The notes under the pieces: model-generated
The model's input: only the letters and a program-made list of their open reading frames with translations
Told to the model about the DNA's origin: nothing
Databases searched by the model: none
Shown here: in pieces, positions 25,321 through 34,813 of the stretch
How positions within the stretch are numbered: position 1 is the first letter of the stretch
Layout: each line of letters opens with the position of its first letter
Assembly (NCBI RefSeq): GCF_000419685.1
Contig: NZ_ATTM01000010.1
Coordinates: forward strand, 1 to 35,544
Direction of reading: 5' to 3'
From: Flavobacterium antarcticum DSM 19726
GTDB taxonomy: Bacteria; Bacteroidota; Bacteroidia; Flavobacteriales; Flavobacteriaceae
Length of the DNA: 35,544 bases
Made by a program: the position numbers and the translations under genes

Positions 25321-25845
25321 TTAGAATTTGTAGTTAAATCCTAAGTTTATCGATGAATAAAGGGTAGTTGCAGAACCAAACGCACCCATGTCTACTTTAG
25401 AAGAAAGTCCTTTATAACCTACAAATACTTCAAACATTTCTGTTTGGTATCCAACTTTTGGTTGGTAGTAAAAACCACCATCAATTCCGTCTGTCAATCC
25501 AACAGCATAACCCAAGTCAGCCCCAGCAAAAATGTTTTCTGTAAAACTATAGTTTGCAGTACCGTAAATAGGTAAAAAATTTGCATTGTCAGCTTTGTAA
25601 GTTGTACCCATTATATCGTACTCTTTTGCAAAATAAGTATTATAACTAACACCAATTCCTGCATCAAATCCTTCTCCAACATTCCATACATATGCAGCAT
25701 TAGCACCTAAGTTGAAAGAAGCAGAATCTTCGATGTCTCCCATTGGCAAACCTACATCAACTCCAGCTTTAAATCTTCCTTCTTGTGCAGTTCCTGCGAA
25801 CGCAAATCCAACAGTAGCAATTGCTACTAAAAATAATTTTTTCAT
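25321..25845 (-). CDS. outer-membrane beta-barrel protein
   Basis: A 174-residue barrel with signal peptide 1-20 (LFLVAIATVGFAFAGTAQ). Strands such as FKAGVDVGLPMGD, FNLGANAAYVW, FDAGIGVSYNTYF and the closing SSINLGFNYKF alternate small polar and hydrophobic residues. It ends in Phe. It is in the general outer-membrane beta-barrel superfamily; ligand or role unknown. It has its own -7 element (TATATTTG, 25876-25869) and terminator. Confidence 0.88.
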   Translation of the reverse strand: MKKLFLVAIATVGFAFAGTAQEGRFKAGVDVGLPMGDIEDSASFNLGANAAYVWNVGEGFDAGIGVSYNTYFAKEYDIMGTTYKADNANFLPIYGTANYSFTENIFAGADLGYAVGLTDGIDGGFYYQPKVGYQTEMFEVFVGYKGLSSKVDMGAFGSATTLYSSINLGFNYKF

Positions 25846-25868
25846 GATTGATTGTTTTAATGTTTAGA

Positions 25869-25876
25869 CAAATATA
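25869..25876 (-). promoter_or_regulatory. promoter -7 element for the 174-residue barrel gene
   Basis: Minus strand TATATTTG, with TTTC (one mismatch to TTTG) 19 bases upstream. Start codon 23 bases downstream. Confidence 0.6.
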
Positions 25877-26279
25877 ATTAATGTATTTAAATTTTGAAAT
25901 AAAATATGTTAAAATTTTTAAGATTTTTAGTATGAAATTAATACATAGTAGACTAAAAAACGATAAAAAATAGTACTATCTATAATTTGCAGAAGCAAAT
26001 ATTGTGATAATTAACGACAAGCACAATACGTAATTATGCGTATTTGTTATAATAAGTACCTTAAAATTGATTTTTACCTGCTTTTTCTCTAACAGTTGTT
26101 TAATCTTATTTAAAATAAAAATTAGAATTATACGAATACCTAATACTTGTCCTTTATAGTTCTGATAGGTAACAATTGCGAATTCTTTTGTCAGAAGAAG
26201 TGGAATAAAACAGTATGTATTGTTCATAACTTTGTTCATAACTACAATTTTGTCAGATTTTACGTATAGTTTAATCGTA
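25877..26279. other. intergenic region between divergent barrel genes
   Basis: About 400 bases separating two divergently transcribed barrel genes. An 87-codon minus-strand frame (25976-26239) looks like a chance AT-rich translation. Beyond the two -7 elements at its edges I see nothing. Confidence 0.5.
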
Positions 26280-26287
26280 TAAATTTG
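26280..26287 (+). promoter_or_regulatory. promoter -7 element for the 203-residue barrel gene
   Basis: TAAATTTG, 25 bases before the start codon. The -33 region is only T-rich. Confidence 0.55.
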
Positions 26288-26312
26288 GCATGAATTTTAA
26301 ATTTTAACAATT

Positions 26313-26924
26313 ATGAAAAAAATTATTTTATCTGTAGCGGCAGTTTTCGCTTTTGGTTTTGCTAATGCACAAGATGCGAACTCAGGTTCAGCAGGTTTAG
26401 CTAAAGGAGATTTATACCTTTCTGGAACTTTAAACTACGCAACTGAAAAAACAGGTGACTTTAAGTCAGATATGTTTACAGTAGCGCCAGGATTAGGATA
26501 TATGTTAACTGAGAATATTGCATTTGAAGGTTCATTAGGATATGTATCAGGTACTAGTAATGAATTTACTGGAGGTAATTTCGTTGAAGTAAAAAATTCA
26601 GGTTTTGGTATTAATGCAGGTGTTAAGTATTTCTGGACACCAGCTAATAATTTCTCTCTATCAATAGGAGGAAATATTTCTTATGCTTCGGTTAAGACTG
26701 AAGTTGATGCATTTGGTTCGGACTTTACGTCTAAAATTATTGGTGTAAATGTACCAGTTGGATTGCATTATTTCGTTTCAAATAATATCGCACTTACTTC
26801 TACTTGGGGTGGATTAGGATATACGTCTAACGACAACGGTGGAGATGGAGCTGAAAAAACAAATTCTTTTGAAGTAGGTTTAGATCTATCTGCAATCACT
26901 TTTGGAATGATTTACAAATTGTAA
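26313..26924 (+). CDS. outer-membrane beta-barrel protein
   Basis: A 203-residue barrel. Signal peptide 1-19 (IILSVAAVFAFGFANAQ). Strands include GDLYLSGTLNYATEK, MFTVAPGLGYMLTENIAFEGSLGYVSG, FGINAGVKYFWTPANNFSLSIGGNISYAS and VPVGLHYFVSNNIALTSTWGGLGY, ending FGMIYKL. The pattern VGLHYFVSNNIAL is common in OmpW/OprF-like small barrels of Bacteroidetes. Function unknown. It has its own promoter element and terminator. Confidence 0.9.
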   Translation: MKKIILSVAAVFAFGFANAQDANSGSAGLAKGDLYLSGTLNYATEKTGDFKSDMFTVAPGLGYMLTENIAFEGSLGYVSGTSNEFTGGNFVEVKNSGFGINAGVKYFWTPANNFSLSIGGNISYASVKTEVDAFGSDFTSKIIGVNVPVGLHYFVSNNIALTSTWGGLGYTSNDNGGDGAEKTNSFEVGLDLSAITFGMIYKL

Positions 26925-26947
26925 TTTAATTTTATAAAATACAGGAT

Positions 26948-26979
26948 AAAGGGAATTTCGAAAGAGGTTCCCTTTTTTT
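26948..26979 (+). terminator. terminator of the 203-residue barrel gene
   Basis: AAAGGGAA / TTCCCTTT (8 bp, 12-base loop) with seven T at 26973-26979. Confidence 0.88.
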
Positions 26980-27081
26980 ATTTGCAACTACTCAAAAGTC
27001 AGCTATTGTAAATAGGTATCTAAATTATAAAGTAAGAATAATCAATTGTTATTTATTCTTTTAATTTTCGTTCTTTGTACT

Positions 27082-27984
27082 ATGAATTGGAATGCACACA
27101 TAAAGAGCTATCAATCTTACTTGAAAATAGAACGGGGTTTGTCCCAAAATACGATCGACAGCTATTGTTTTGATATCGAACGCTTGTTGCTTTTTTTAGA
27201 AAAGAAGAAAGTGGACGTTTCACCCCTTACTATTAAGGAAGAAACACTGCAGCAATTTATTTATGAAATTGCCAAAGTAGTCAATCCTCGATCGCAGGCG
27301 CGAATTATTTCTGGCTTAAAAAGTTTTTTCTCCTACCTGATTTTTGAAGATTACCGTTCGGACAATCCGCTGGAATTAATCGAGTCGCCAAGGTTGGGAC
27401 GAAAATTACCCGATACATTAGCCATTGAGGAAATAGACCAATTAATTGATGCGGTTGATTTATCTTCAAAAGAAGGCGAACGAAATCGCGCCATTTTAGA
27501 AACACTTTATGGTTGTGGACTTCGCGTTTCAGAATTAGTGGAACTTAAAATTTCCGATTTGTTCTTTGAAGAGGGCTTTATTAAAGTGACGGGGAAAGGA
27601 AATAAGCAACGATTTGTTCCCATTGCTGAAGTGACTGACAAATACATATCCATTTATAGAGACCAAGTCAGATGTCATCAAAATATTCAAAAAGAAGACA
27701 GCGATACCTTATTCCTGAACCGAAGAGGCAAGAAACTTACTCGAGCCATGATTTTTACTATTATAAAGCGATTGGCGGTTGCCATTAATCTGCAAAAAAC
27801 AATCAGCCCACATACATTTCGGCATTCGTTCGCCACTCATTTATTAGAAAACGGTGCCGACTTACGTTCAATTCAGATGATGTTGGGACACGAATCCATT
27901 ACCACCACAGAAATCTATGTGCATTTAGACCGGAAACATCTGCAAGAAGTGGTTAACGTGTTCCATCCACGGAAAAATTATTAA
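27082..27984 (+). CDS. xerD: site-specific tyrosine recombinase XerD
   Basis: A 300-residue Xer recombinase that resolves chromosome dimers at dif during division. Start ATG 27082 gives MNWNAHIKSYQSYLKIERGLSQNTI, the normal N-terminus; the open frame extends 12 codons upstream. The core-binding domain covers about 1-95, the catalytic domain 105-300. Catalytic residues: Arg in GCGLRVSELVELK, Lys in GKGNKQRFVPI, HTFRHSFATHLL, LGHESITTTEIY with the His and the Tyr nucleophile. Length and motifs separate it clearly from the 483-residue element integrase at 11331-12782. Xer proteins XerC and XerD are similar; XerD is the best call by N-terminal similarity. Confidence 0.93.
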   Translation: MNWNAHIKSYQSYLKIERGLSQNTIDSYCFDIERLLLFLEKKKVDVSPLTIKEETLQQFIYEIAKVVNPRSQARIISGLKSFFSYLIFEDYRSDNPLELIESPRLGRKLPDTLAIEEIDQLIDAVDLSSKEGERNRAILETLYGCGLRVSELVELKISDLFFEEGFIKVTGKGNKQRFVPIAEVTDKYISIYRDQVRCHQNIQKEDSDTLFLNRRGKKLTRAMIFTIIKRLAVAINLQKTISPHTFRHSFATHLLENGADLRSIQMMLGHESITTTEIYVHLDRKHLQEVVNVFHPRKNY

Positions 27985-28086
27985 AAATAAAAACTGCAGG
28001 GAAGAAGGAATGATGTAATTGATTTATCTTGTAAAAACAAAATATAATTTTTTATTAAAAAAAGGGTTCAAATAAAATTACATTCC

Positions 28087-28094
28087 TATATTTG
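28087..28094 (+). promoter_or_regulatory. promoter -7 element of the trp operon
   Basis: TATATTTG, 15 bases before the leader peptide ATG, so the 5' untranslated region would be only about ten bases. The -33 region (GGTTCA near 28065-28070) is a weak match. Confidence 0.65.
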
Positions 28095-28109
28095 CTTCAA
28101 ATAAAAAAC

Positions 28110-28166
28110 ATGTACACTCTTTTAAATAATACTTGGTGGTGGAATAATTTACGTCAGTCGTCGTGA
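28110..28166 (+). CDS. trpL: trp operon leader peptide with three tandem Trp codons
   Basis: An 18-residue frame, MYTLLNNTWWWNNLRQSS, with three consecutive TGG codons at 28134-28142 in a position to sense charged tRNA-Trp. It lies between the -7 element and an intrinsic terminator that precedes trpE. This is the arrangement of ribosome-mediated transcription attenuation. When Trp-tRNA is short the ribosome stalls on the Trp codons and the downstream RNA is free to refold; when it is plentiful the terminator forms. Confidence 0.92.
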   Translation: MYTLLNNTWWWNNLRQSS

Positions 28167-28203
28167 AGTAAGCTCCTATAGTAGTATTTGAACCAATATA
28201 CAG

Positions 28204-28236
28204 AAAGGCTTGTCAGAACGACAAGCCTTTTTTTTT
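28204..28236 (+). terminator. trp attenuator terminator
   Basis: AAAGGCTTGTC / GACAAGCCTTT, an 11-bp perfect stem with a 5-base loop (28204-28214 and 28220-28230), followed by a T-run to 28236. Upstream segments can compete. ATACTTGGT over the Trp codons (28129-28137) pairs with ACCAATAT (28192-28199), and GTAAGCT (28168-28174) can pair, with wobbles, with GGCTTGT in the 5' arm. These are candidates for the pause and antiterminator stems. Confidence 0.9.
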
Positions 28237-28273
28237 GTTGCTATATTTTTAATCAATTTCAAAATAATTTCTC

Positions 28274-29674
28274 TTGAAAAAATTTAAACTCACCACTAAA
28301 TACAAGCAAATCCTTGCCGATACGATTACACCTGTAAGCGTTTATCTTAAAATTCGCGATAAATTTCCAAACAGTATTTTGCTAGAAAGTAGCGATTACC
28401 ATGCAAACGATAACAGTTTTTCTTACATCTGTTGCAATCCTATCGCTTCTATTAAAATAGAAAATGAAATGTGCACGACCTCTTTTCCGGACGGAAGTAG
28501 CGAAGTAATGACAATTGACGAGAAAATAAAGGTGGCTGAGGTAATTCAGCAGTTTGCTGCTCAATTTACAACCGATCAAAATGAGTTTAAATTCATTTCA
28601 AACGGATTGTTTGGCTACATTTCATACGATGCAGTACGGTATTTTGAAAAAATTCAGATTTCAAAAAAAGACGACAGTACTTCAATCCCTGAAGTGCAAT
28701 ACCACGTGTACCAAAATACAATTGCCATCAATCATTTTAAGAATGAGGCTTATATTTTCTGTCACAGTGTAGACGGGCGAGACAATACAACAGAAATTGA
28801 ACAACTTTTACAAGCGCGAAACATTGCGACGTATAAATTTAAACGGGAAGGCGAAGGATATTCTAACTTAACAGATTCAGAATTCAAAAACAACGTAGCA
28901 GTAGCAAAAAAGCACTGCCACAGAGGAGACGTTTTTCAATTAGTATTGTCAAGACGATTTACGCAAGAATTTAAAGGAGATGAATTCAACGTTTACCGTG
29001 CTTTGCGAAGCATCAACCCTTCTCCGTATTTATTCTTTTTTGATTATGGCGACTTTAAAATTTTTGGTTCATCGCCCGAAGCTCAACTTATTGTCAAAGA
29101 CAGAACAGCAGAAATTCATCCAATTGCAGGCACATTTAAAAGAACCGGAAACGACGAACAAGACGCAATCCTTGCAAAAAAATTAGCCGAAGATCAAAAG
29201 GAAAACAGCGAACACGTCATGTTAGTCGATTTAGCCCGAAATGATTTGAGTAGAAACGGCAGCCAAGTAGCAATTGAAAAATACAGAGAAGTACAGTTTT
29301 TCTCGCACGTCATTCATTTGGTTTCAAAAGTAACGGCTCGCTTACACGAAAAAGCAACGACGATGCAAGTGGTAGCAGATACCTTTCCCGCCGGAACTTT
29401 AAGTGGTGCCCCAAAACACAGAGCAATGCAACTTATCGAAGAGTACGAAAAAACCAACCGGAATTTTTATGGTGGAGCAATTGGCTTTATGGATTTTGAA
29501 GGTAACTTTAACCACGCAATCATGATTCGTACTTTTTTAAGTAAAAATCACCAACTCCATTCACAAGCAGGAGCCGGAATTGTAGCAAGTTCAGACGAAG
29601 AAGCAGAAATGCAGGAAGTGTACAATAAATTACGTGCTTTAAATAAAGCACTCGATGTGGCAGAAACCATTTAA
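28274..29674 (+). CDS. trpE: anthranilate synthase component I
   Basis: A 466-residue TrpE, which makes anthranilate from chorismate with ammonia delivered by TrpG. The N-terminal domain has LLESSD at residues 36-41, the motif of the tryptophan feedback site. The chorismate-binding domain runs from about 200 to the end, with RGDVFQLVLSRRF, SPEAQLIVKDR, HPIAGTFKRTG, LVDLARNDLSRNG, FPAGTLSGAPKHRAM and QAGAGIVASSDEEAE. The only reasonable start is TTG at 28274: the protein begins KKFKLTTKYKQILADT as relatives do, and the next in-frame Met is far inside. The TTG lies 37 bases past the attenuator. Confidence 0.97.
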   Translation: MKKFKLTTKYKQILADTITPVSVYLKIRDKFPNSILLESSDYHANDNSFSYICCNPIASIKIENEMCTTSFPDGSSEVMTIDEKIKVAEVIQQFAAQFTTDQNEFKFISNGLFGYISYDAVRYFEKIQISKKDDSTSIPEVQYHVYQNTIAINHFKNEAYIFCHSVDGRDNTTEIEQLLQARNIATYKFKREGEGYSNLTDSEFKNNVAVAKKHCHRGDVFQLVLSRRFTQEFKGDEFNVYRALRSINPSPYLFFFDYGDFKIFGSSPEAQLIVKDRTAEIHPIAGTFKRTGNDEQDAILAKKLAEDQKENSEHVMLVDLARNDLSRNGSQVAIEKYREVQFFSHVIHLVSKVTARLHEKATTMQVVADTFPAGTLSGAPKHRAMQLIEEYEKTNRNFYGGAIGFMDFEGNFNHAIMIRTFLSKNHQLHSQAGAGIVASSDEEAEMQEVYNKLRALNKALDVAETI

Positions 29675-29689
29675 TAAAGAAAACAACAC

Positions 29690-30256
29690 ATGAAAAATAT
29701 AGTAGTAATCGATAATTACGACAGCTTTACGTACAATTTAGTACACTATCTAGAAGGAATGGATGCGGAAGTAACCGTGTTGAGGAACGACGAATTTGAA
29801 TTGGAGGAACTGGAAGATTTTGATAAAATAATCCTTTCTCCAGGTCCCGGAATTCCCGATGAAGCAGGTTTGCTGAAAGAAGTCATTCGTAAATATGCAG
29901 CAACGAAAAGCATTTTAGGCGTTTGTTTAGGACAACAAGCAATTGGAGAAGTTTATGGAGGCCAACTCACTAATTTAGAGCAAGTATTTCACGGTGTCGC
30001 GACAAAAATTAAAGTGACAGTAGATGATGAGGTCCTGTTTCAAGGTCTGCCAAATGAATTTGAAGTCGGTCGCTACCATTCCTGGGTCGTTCAAACGCCA
30101 CTTCCTGAAGATTTAGAAATAACTGCTCTAGACGAACAGGGTCAAATTATGGCGTTGCGACACAGAACATTTGACGTTCGTGCAGTTCAATTTCACCCGG
30201 AAAGTGTGTTGACCCCAAATGGAAAACAAATATTGGCAAATTGGTTGAATAGTTAA
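29690..30256 (+). CDS. trpG: anthranilate synthase component II (glutamine amidotransferase)
   Basis: A 188-residue class I glutamine amidotransferase. IDNYDSFTYNLVHYL at the start, LSPGPGIPDEAG forming the oxyanion loop, the nucleophile Cys79 in GVCLGQQAIGEVYGG, and the His-Glu pair in VQFHPESVLTPNG. It releases ammonia from glutamine for TrpE. It could also serve aminodeoxychorismate synthase (PabA role), as in other bacteria with a single copy. It starts 15 bases after trpE. Confidence 0.96.
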   Translation: MKNIVVIDNYDSFTYNLVHYLEGMDAEVTVLRNDEFELEELEDFDKIILSPGPGIPDEAGLLKEVIRKYAATKSILGVCLGQQAIGEVYGGQLTNLEQVFHGVATKIKVTVDDEVLFQGLPNEFEVGRYHSWVVQTPLPEDLEITALDEQGQIMALRHRTFDVRAVQFHPESVLTPNGKQILANWLNS

Positions 30257-30316
30257 ATGATCAATTTCAAAAGAGAACTCAAAGAATAGGCAGGAGCCAA
30301 AAAAGTAAAAATACGC

Positions 30317-31309
30317 ATGAAAACAATCTTAAACCGACTCATAAATCACGAAGTGCTCACAAAAGAGGAAGCACGTGAAGTCTTAATCAATATTTCGCAC
30401 GGAAGTTATAATGAAAATCAAATTGCATCTTTTCTAACCGTGTACATGATGCGAAGCATTTCCATTGATGAGTTACAAGGCTTTAGAGAAGCGTTGCTTG
30501 AAATGTGCATTCGAGTTGATCTTTCTTCTCACAACACCATCGATTTATGTGGAACAGGTGGCGATGGAAAAGACACATTCAACATCTCAACGCTAGCTTC
30601 TTTTGTAACAGCAGGTGCAGGAATTAAGGTGGCAAAACACGGAAATTATGGGGTCTCGTCCATTTCAGGGTCTAGTAACGTCATGGAAAACTTGGGGATT
30701 AAATTTTCAACAGACAACGACCACCTGAACCGATGTGTAGATCAAGCAGGAATCGCGATTTTACATGCACCACTTTTTCATCCAGCCATGAAGAATGTAG
30801 GTAAAATTAGAAAAGATTTGGCTGTAAAAACATTTTTCAACATGCTGGGTCCAATGGTAAACCCGTCGTTTCCGCAGAATCAATTGGTTGGCGTTTTCAA
30901 TTTAGAACTTGCAAGAATGTATGCTTATCTGTATCAAAACACGAATATCAATTTCAGCATCTTGCATTCATTAGATGGATACGATGAAATTTCATTGACC
31001 GGACCTACAAAAATCATCAAAAATAATAAGGAAGGAATCTTTAACCCAGCAGATTTTGGACTTTCAATAGTTTCTAAAAAGGATATAGAAGGTGGAACGA
31101 CAGTGAAAGAATCAGCAGATTTATTTCTGAATATCATCAATGGAAAGGGAACAGAGACACAAAACAATGTTGTGTGTGCGAATGCTGCGATGGCAATTTC
31201 AACAGTCACAAATGACACACCGATAGAATGTTTTGAACTTGCTAAAGAAAGCCTCCTTTCCGGAAAGGCGAAAAAAGCGTTGCAAACAGTACAGGAATTG
31301 AGCAAATAA
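30317..31309 (+). CDS. trpD: anthranilate phosphoribosyltransferase
   Basis: A 330-residue TrpD that joins anthranilate to phosphoribosyl pyrophosphate. Motifs: DLCGTGGDGKDTFNISTLAS, which binds PRPP, followed by KHGNYGVSSISGSSNVMENLG, then FHPAMKNVGKIRKDLAVKTFFNMLGPMVNP with the Arg that binds anthranilate. Full length for the family. It sits 60 bases after trpG, the widest gap in the first six genes, without an evident promoter. Confidence 0.97.
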   Translation: MKTILNRLINHEVLTKEEAREVLINISHGSYNENQIASFLTVYMMRSISIDELQGFREALLEMCIRVDLSSHNTIDLCGTGGDGKDTFNISTLASFVTAGAGIKVAKHGNYGVSSISGSSNVMENLGIKFSTDNDHLNRCVDQAGIAILHAPLFHPAMKNVGKIRKDLAVKTFFNMLGPMVNPSFPQNQLVGVFNLELARMYAYLYQNTNINFSILHSLDGYDEISLTGPTKIIKNNKEGIFNPADFGLSIVSKKDIEGGTTVKESADLFLNIINGKGTETQNNVVCANAAMAISTVTNDTPIECFELAKESLLSGKAKKALQTVQELSK

Positions 31310-31322
31310 AAAAGAAGAAAGC

Positions 31323-32111
31323 ATGACAATTTTAGATAAGATAATTGCAGATAAGAGAAGAGAAGTGTTGCTTAAAAAAACAGTGATTCCGGTGAAACAA
31401 TTAGAAGCTTCCGTTTTTTTTGAAAGACAAGCAGTTTCATTGAGTACGAATTTAAGAGAAGGAACGCGTGGAATCATTGCAGAACATAAACGCCGTTCTC
31501 CCTCGAAGTCCATTATTAACAATGGTTTTTCGGTGGAAGATGTTATAAAAGGATACGATAGTGCCGGTGCCGCGGGAATTTCTGTGTTAACGGATGCGAA
31601 ATATTTTGGAGGGTCGCTTGAAGATTTGGTTTTGGCAAGAGCGTCGACTGCTATTCCGCTTTTGCGAAAAGAATTCATCATTGACGAATACCAAATTATC
31701 GAAGCCAAAGCCAATGGTGCCGATTTAATTTTACTTATTGCTTCGGTATTAACAAGAAATGAGATCGAAAGTTTTTCAAAATGTGCCAAAAGCATAGGAC
31801 TAGAAGTGCTTCTCGAAATTCACAATGAGCAGGAATTAGAAAAATCCCTAATGCCGTCGTTAGATATGATTGGGGTAAACAATCGAAACTTGGCCACTTT
31901 TGAAGTGAGTTTAAACAACAGTAAAGCGCTTTCAGCACGTATTCCTTCTGAATTTGTAAAGATATCCGAAAGCGGAATTTCATCTGTTGAAGATATTGTC
32001 GACTTGGAACACTACGGGTTTAAAGGATTTTTGGTAGGAGAAACTTTTATGAAAACGACAGATGCAGGTCAAGCAGCCGCAGATTTTATAAAAAAAGTGC
32101 AACAACGATAA
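31323..32111 (+). CDS. trpC: indole-3-glycerol phosphate synthase
   Basis: A 262-residue TIM barrel that closes the indole ring. Motifs: IIAEHKRRSPSKSIIN with the catalytic Lys, ISVLTDAKYFGGSLEDL, PLLRKEFIIDEYQIIEAKANGADLILLIAS with the second Lys, LLEIHNEQELE, IGVNNRNLATFEV and ISESGISSVEDI. TrpC is separate from TrpF here, unlike the fused enterobacterial form. It starts 13 bases after trpD and trpF follows after one base. Confidence 0.97.
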   Translation: MTILDKIIADKRREVLLKKTVIPVKQLEASVFFERQAVSLSTNLREGTRGIIAEHKRRSPSKSIINNGFSVEDVIKGYDSAGAAGISVLTDAKYFGGSLEDLVLARASTAIPLLRKEFIIDEYQIIEAKANGADLILLIASVLTRNEIESFSKCAKSIGLEVLLEIHNEQELEKSLMPSLDMIGVNNRNLATFEVSLNNSKALSARIPSEFVKISESGISSVEDIVDLEHYGFKGFLVGETFMKTTDAGQAAADFIKKVQQR

Positions 32112-32112
32112 G

Positions 32113-32793
32113 ATGAAAACAGAAAATAAACCCATCGAAATTTCAAAAACAATTGGAGTAAAAATTTGTGGCATGCGGGAGATAGAGAATATTGTAGAAA
32201 TTGCAGCTTTAAAACCGACTTATCTTGGATTCATTTTTGCGAAAAGTTCACCGCGCTATTTTCAAGGAGCAATTCCTGAAATGCCAAAGTCAATTCAAAA
32301 GGTAGGTGTTTTCGTAGGAGAAACGATTGAGAACGTACTGAAAGTTGTGAGCCAACACGAATTGCAAGCGGTTCAGTTGCACGGAAACGAATCTGTAACA
32401 TACTGCAAGGAGTTAAAAGAAGTTTTGGATGGGGATATTAAAATAATCAAAGTGTTTTCAGTTGGAACTGATTTTGACTTCGAAGAATTGCAGCCGTTTG
32501 AAAAAACAGCGGATTACTTTCTGTTAGATACAAAGGGAAAGTGGGCAGGTGGAAATGGAACGCAATTCGATTGGCAAATTTTAAAACAGTACAATTCCCA
32601 AAAGCCTTTTTTCTTAAGTGGCGGCATAGGAGTGGAAGATGTTAAAGCGATTCAGAAGTTAAGAGAAACAAATTTGCCGCTGCATGCGGTTGATTGCAAC
32701 AGTAAACTTGAAATTTCAGTAGGATTAAAAAACAAAAAACAATGTGAAGAATTGTTAGAAAGCTTCACAGTTAACTATAAAAACGAATTATAA
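32113..32793 (+). CDS. trpF: phosphoribosylanthranilate isomerase
   Basis: A 226-residue TIM barrel isomerase. [11 protein letters not shown] carries the catalytic Cys, [14 protein letters not shown] the phosphate-near strand, VQLHGNES the middle, [21 protein letters not shown] the catalytic Asp, and [12 protein letters not shown] the phosphate loop. The first 14 residues are extra to the family core; an internal start is possible but ATG 32113 is one base after the trpC stop and is favoured. The stop overlaps the trpB ATG. Confidence 0.96.
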   Translation: MKTENKPIEISKTIGVKICGMREIENIVEIAALKPTYLGFIFAKSSPRYFQGAIPEMPKSIQKVGVFVGETIENVLKVVSQHELQAVQLHGNESVTYCKELKEVLDGDIKIIKVFSVGTDFDFEELQPFEKTADYFLLDTKGKWAGGNGTQFDWQILKQYNSQKPFFLSGGIGVEDVKAIQKLRETNLPLHAVDCNSKLEISVGLKNKKQCEELLESFTVNYKNEL

Positions 32794-33974
32794 TGACTTA
32801 TCATGTAAACGAAAAAGGATATTATGGTGAATTTGGGGGAGCTTACATTCCTGAAATGCTGTATCCCAATGTAGAAAAATTACGTCAAAACTATTTAAAG
32901 ATAACAGCAGAACCAGAATTCCAAAAAGAATTTGATGAATTGCTAAAGGATTATGTAGGGCGTCCCACTCCTTTATACTATGCAAAAAACCTTTCTGAAA
33001 AGTATAAGGCAAAAATTTATCTGAAGCGAGAAGATTTGTGCCATACAGGCGCTCATAAAATCAACAATACCATTGGACAAATTCTCTTGGCCAAACGATT
33101 AGGTAAAACAAGAATTATTGCAGAAACGGGTGCGGGCCAACATGGAGTAGCAACTGCAACAGTTTGTGCGCTAATGGGTTTGCAGTGTATTGTATATATG
33201 GGCGAAGTAGACATCAAGCGTCAAGCGCCAAATGTAGCGCGAATGAAAATGCTTGGTGCGGAAGTGAGACCAGCTCTTTCAGGCTCAAGAACATTAAAAG
33301 ACGCGACAAACGAAGCAATCCGAGATTGGATAAATAATCCTGTTGACACTTATTATATAATAGGTTCTGTGGTAGGACCACATCCGTATCCCGACATGGT
33401 TGCACGTTTTCAAAGTGTCATTTCCAGTGAAATTAAAATGCAGCTTCTTGAAAAGGAAGGTAAGGAAAGTCCTGACTATGTAATCGCCTGTGTTGGTGGC
33501 GGAAGTAATGCAGCAGGAGCATATTATCACTTTTTAGACGATGCGGATGTAAAAATAATAGCGGTCGAAGCGGCAGGATTAGGAGTACATTCGGGAGAAA
33601 GTGCGGCAACATCTGCTTTAGGGAAAATAGGAATCATTCACGGAAGCAAAACGTTATTGATGCAAACGGATGATGGTCAAATTACGGAACCCTATTCCAT
33701 ATCTGCCGGATTGGATTATCCAGGTGTAGGCCCGATGCATGCCCATCTGTTTGCTTCAAAAAGAGCACAATTCATTTCGATTACAGATGAAGACGCGATG
33801 AATGCTGGATTGGCGCTGTCAAAAATGGAGGGAATCATTCCTGCAATCGAAAGTGCACATGCCTTTGCAGCGTTAGATGTCATGAAGTTCAATGAAGAGG
33901 AGGTCGTGGTAGTAAATTTATCGGGTAGAGGCGATAAAGATTTACAAACCTACATCGACTATTTCAAATTATAA
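32793..33974 (+). CDS. trpB: tryptophan synthase beta chain
   Basis: A 393-residue PLP enzyme that condenses indole with serine. [15 protein letters not shown] at the start, Lys89 in [13 protein letters not shown] binds [20 protein letters not shown] contains the indole-site Glu, [10 protein letters not shown] holds the PLP phosphate, and [10 protein letters not shown] ends the active site. This is the standard TrpB1 form that pairs with TrpA. The ATG overlaps the trpF stop by one base (TAATG). The following 74 bases before trpA are without a clear promoter. Confidence 0.98.
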   Translation: MTYHVNEKGYYGEFGGAYIPEMLYPNVEKLRQNYLKITAEPEFQKEFDELLKDYVGRPTPLYYAKNLSEKYKAKIYLKREDLCHTGAHKINNTIGQILLAKRLGKTRIIAETGAGQHGVATATVCALMGLQCIVYMGEVDIKRQAPNVARMKMLGAEVRPALSGSRTLKDATNEAIRDWINNPVDTYYIIGSVVGPHPYPDMVARFQSVISSEIKMQLLEKEGKESPDYVIACVGGGSNAAGAYYHFLDDADVKIIAVEAAGLGVHSGESAATSALGKIGIIHGSKTLLMQTDDGQITEPYSISAGLDYPGVGPMHAHLFASKRAQFISITDEDAMNAGLALSKMEGIIPAIESAHAFAALDVMKFNEEEVVVVNLSGRGDKDLQTYIDYFKL

Positions 33975-34048
33975 GAAGGTAATAAAGTGCCATTATCGGA
34001 GTCCTTATATGTAGGAGTGAACATACTGGTCAAATACACATACAAACG

Positions 34049-34813
34049 ATGAATCGAATCAATCAAAAATTACAGGACAAAGAAAATATTTTGTCCATTT
34101 ATTTTTCAGCCGGTTATCCTAATTTAAACGATACGGTTGGAATTATTCAGAAACTAGAAAACAGTGGGGTCGATCTTATAGAAATTGGTTTGCCGTTCAG
34201 TGATCCTTTAGCTGATGGGCCAACTATTCAAAACAGTGCGACAATTGCATTGCAAAACGGAATGTCAACAGAAGTACTTTTTAATCAATTGAAACAAATA
34301 AGGAGTACTGTAAAAATCCCACTCATTATAATGGGCTACTTCAATCCAATTATTCAGTATGGTGTTGAGCAATTTTGTCACAAATGTGCTGAGGTAGGAA
34401 TTGATGGGCTAATCATTCCCGACTTACCTCTTGAGATTTACGTTCAAGAATACAAAGCGCTTTTTGAAAAGTATAGTTTGATTAATGTGCTACTTATTAC
34501 ACCACAAACTTCCGAAGAGAGAATTAAATTAATCGATACTGTTTCGGAAGGTTTTATTTATACGGTAAGTTCCGCAAGTGTTACAGGAAATAGTGTAGGT
34601 TTTGGAATGGAACAGGAAAATTACTTTCGAAGAATTCAAAGCATGAAACTTAAAAGCCCACAATTAATCGGTTTCGGAATTCACGATCAAGATACATTTT
34701 CACAGGCATGCCAATATGCAAAAGGTGGAATCGTTGGAAGTGCGTTCATAAAACACCTTGAGGGTTGCGGCTTGAGTGAGATTGGGAATTTTGTAAAAAA
34801 GTTTAAAAGGTAA
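34049..34813 (+). CDS. trpA: tryptophan synthase alpha chain
   Basis: A 254-residue TIM barrel that cleaves indole-3-glycerol phosphate to indole, channelled to TrpB. Catalytic Glu45 and Asp56 are in LIEIGLPFSDPLADGPTIQ. MGYFNPIIQYG, GLIIPDLPLE, LLITPQTSEERI, GFIYTVSSASVTG and GFGIHDQDTF follow in family order. It is the last gene of the operon. No terminator of the usual form is visible after it. Confidence 0.97.
   Translation: MNRINQKLQDKENILSIYFSAGYPNLNDTVGIIQKLENSGVDLIEIGLPFSDPLADGPTIQNSATIALQNGMSTEVLFNQLKQIRSTVKIPLIIMGYFNPIIQYGVEQFCHKCAEVGIDGLIIPDLPLEIYVQEYKALFEKYSLINVLLITPQTSEERIKLIDTVSEGFIYTVSSASVTGNSVGFGMEQENYFRRIQSMKLKSPQLIGFGIHDQDTFSQACQYAKGGIVGSAFIKHLEGCGLSEIGNFVKKFKR

Noticed and set aside
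25976..26239. 87-codon minus-strand frame between the barrel genes
   Set aside because: Ile/Leu/Lys/Asn-rich chance translation of AT-rich DNA, no promoter element and no recognisable family.
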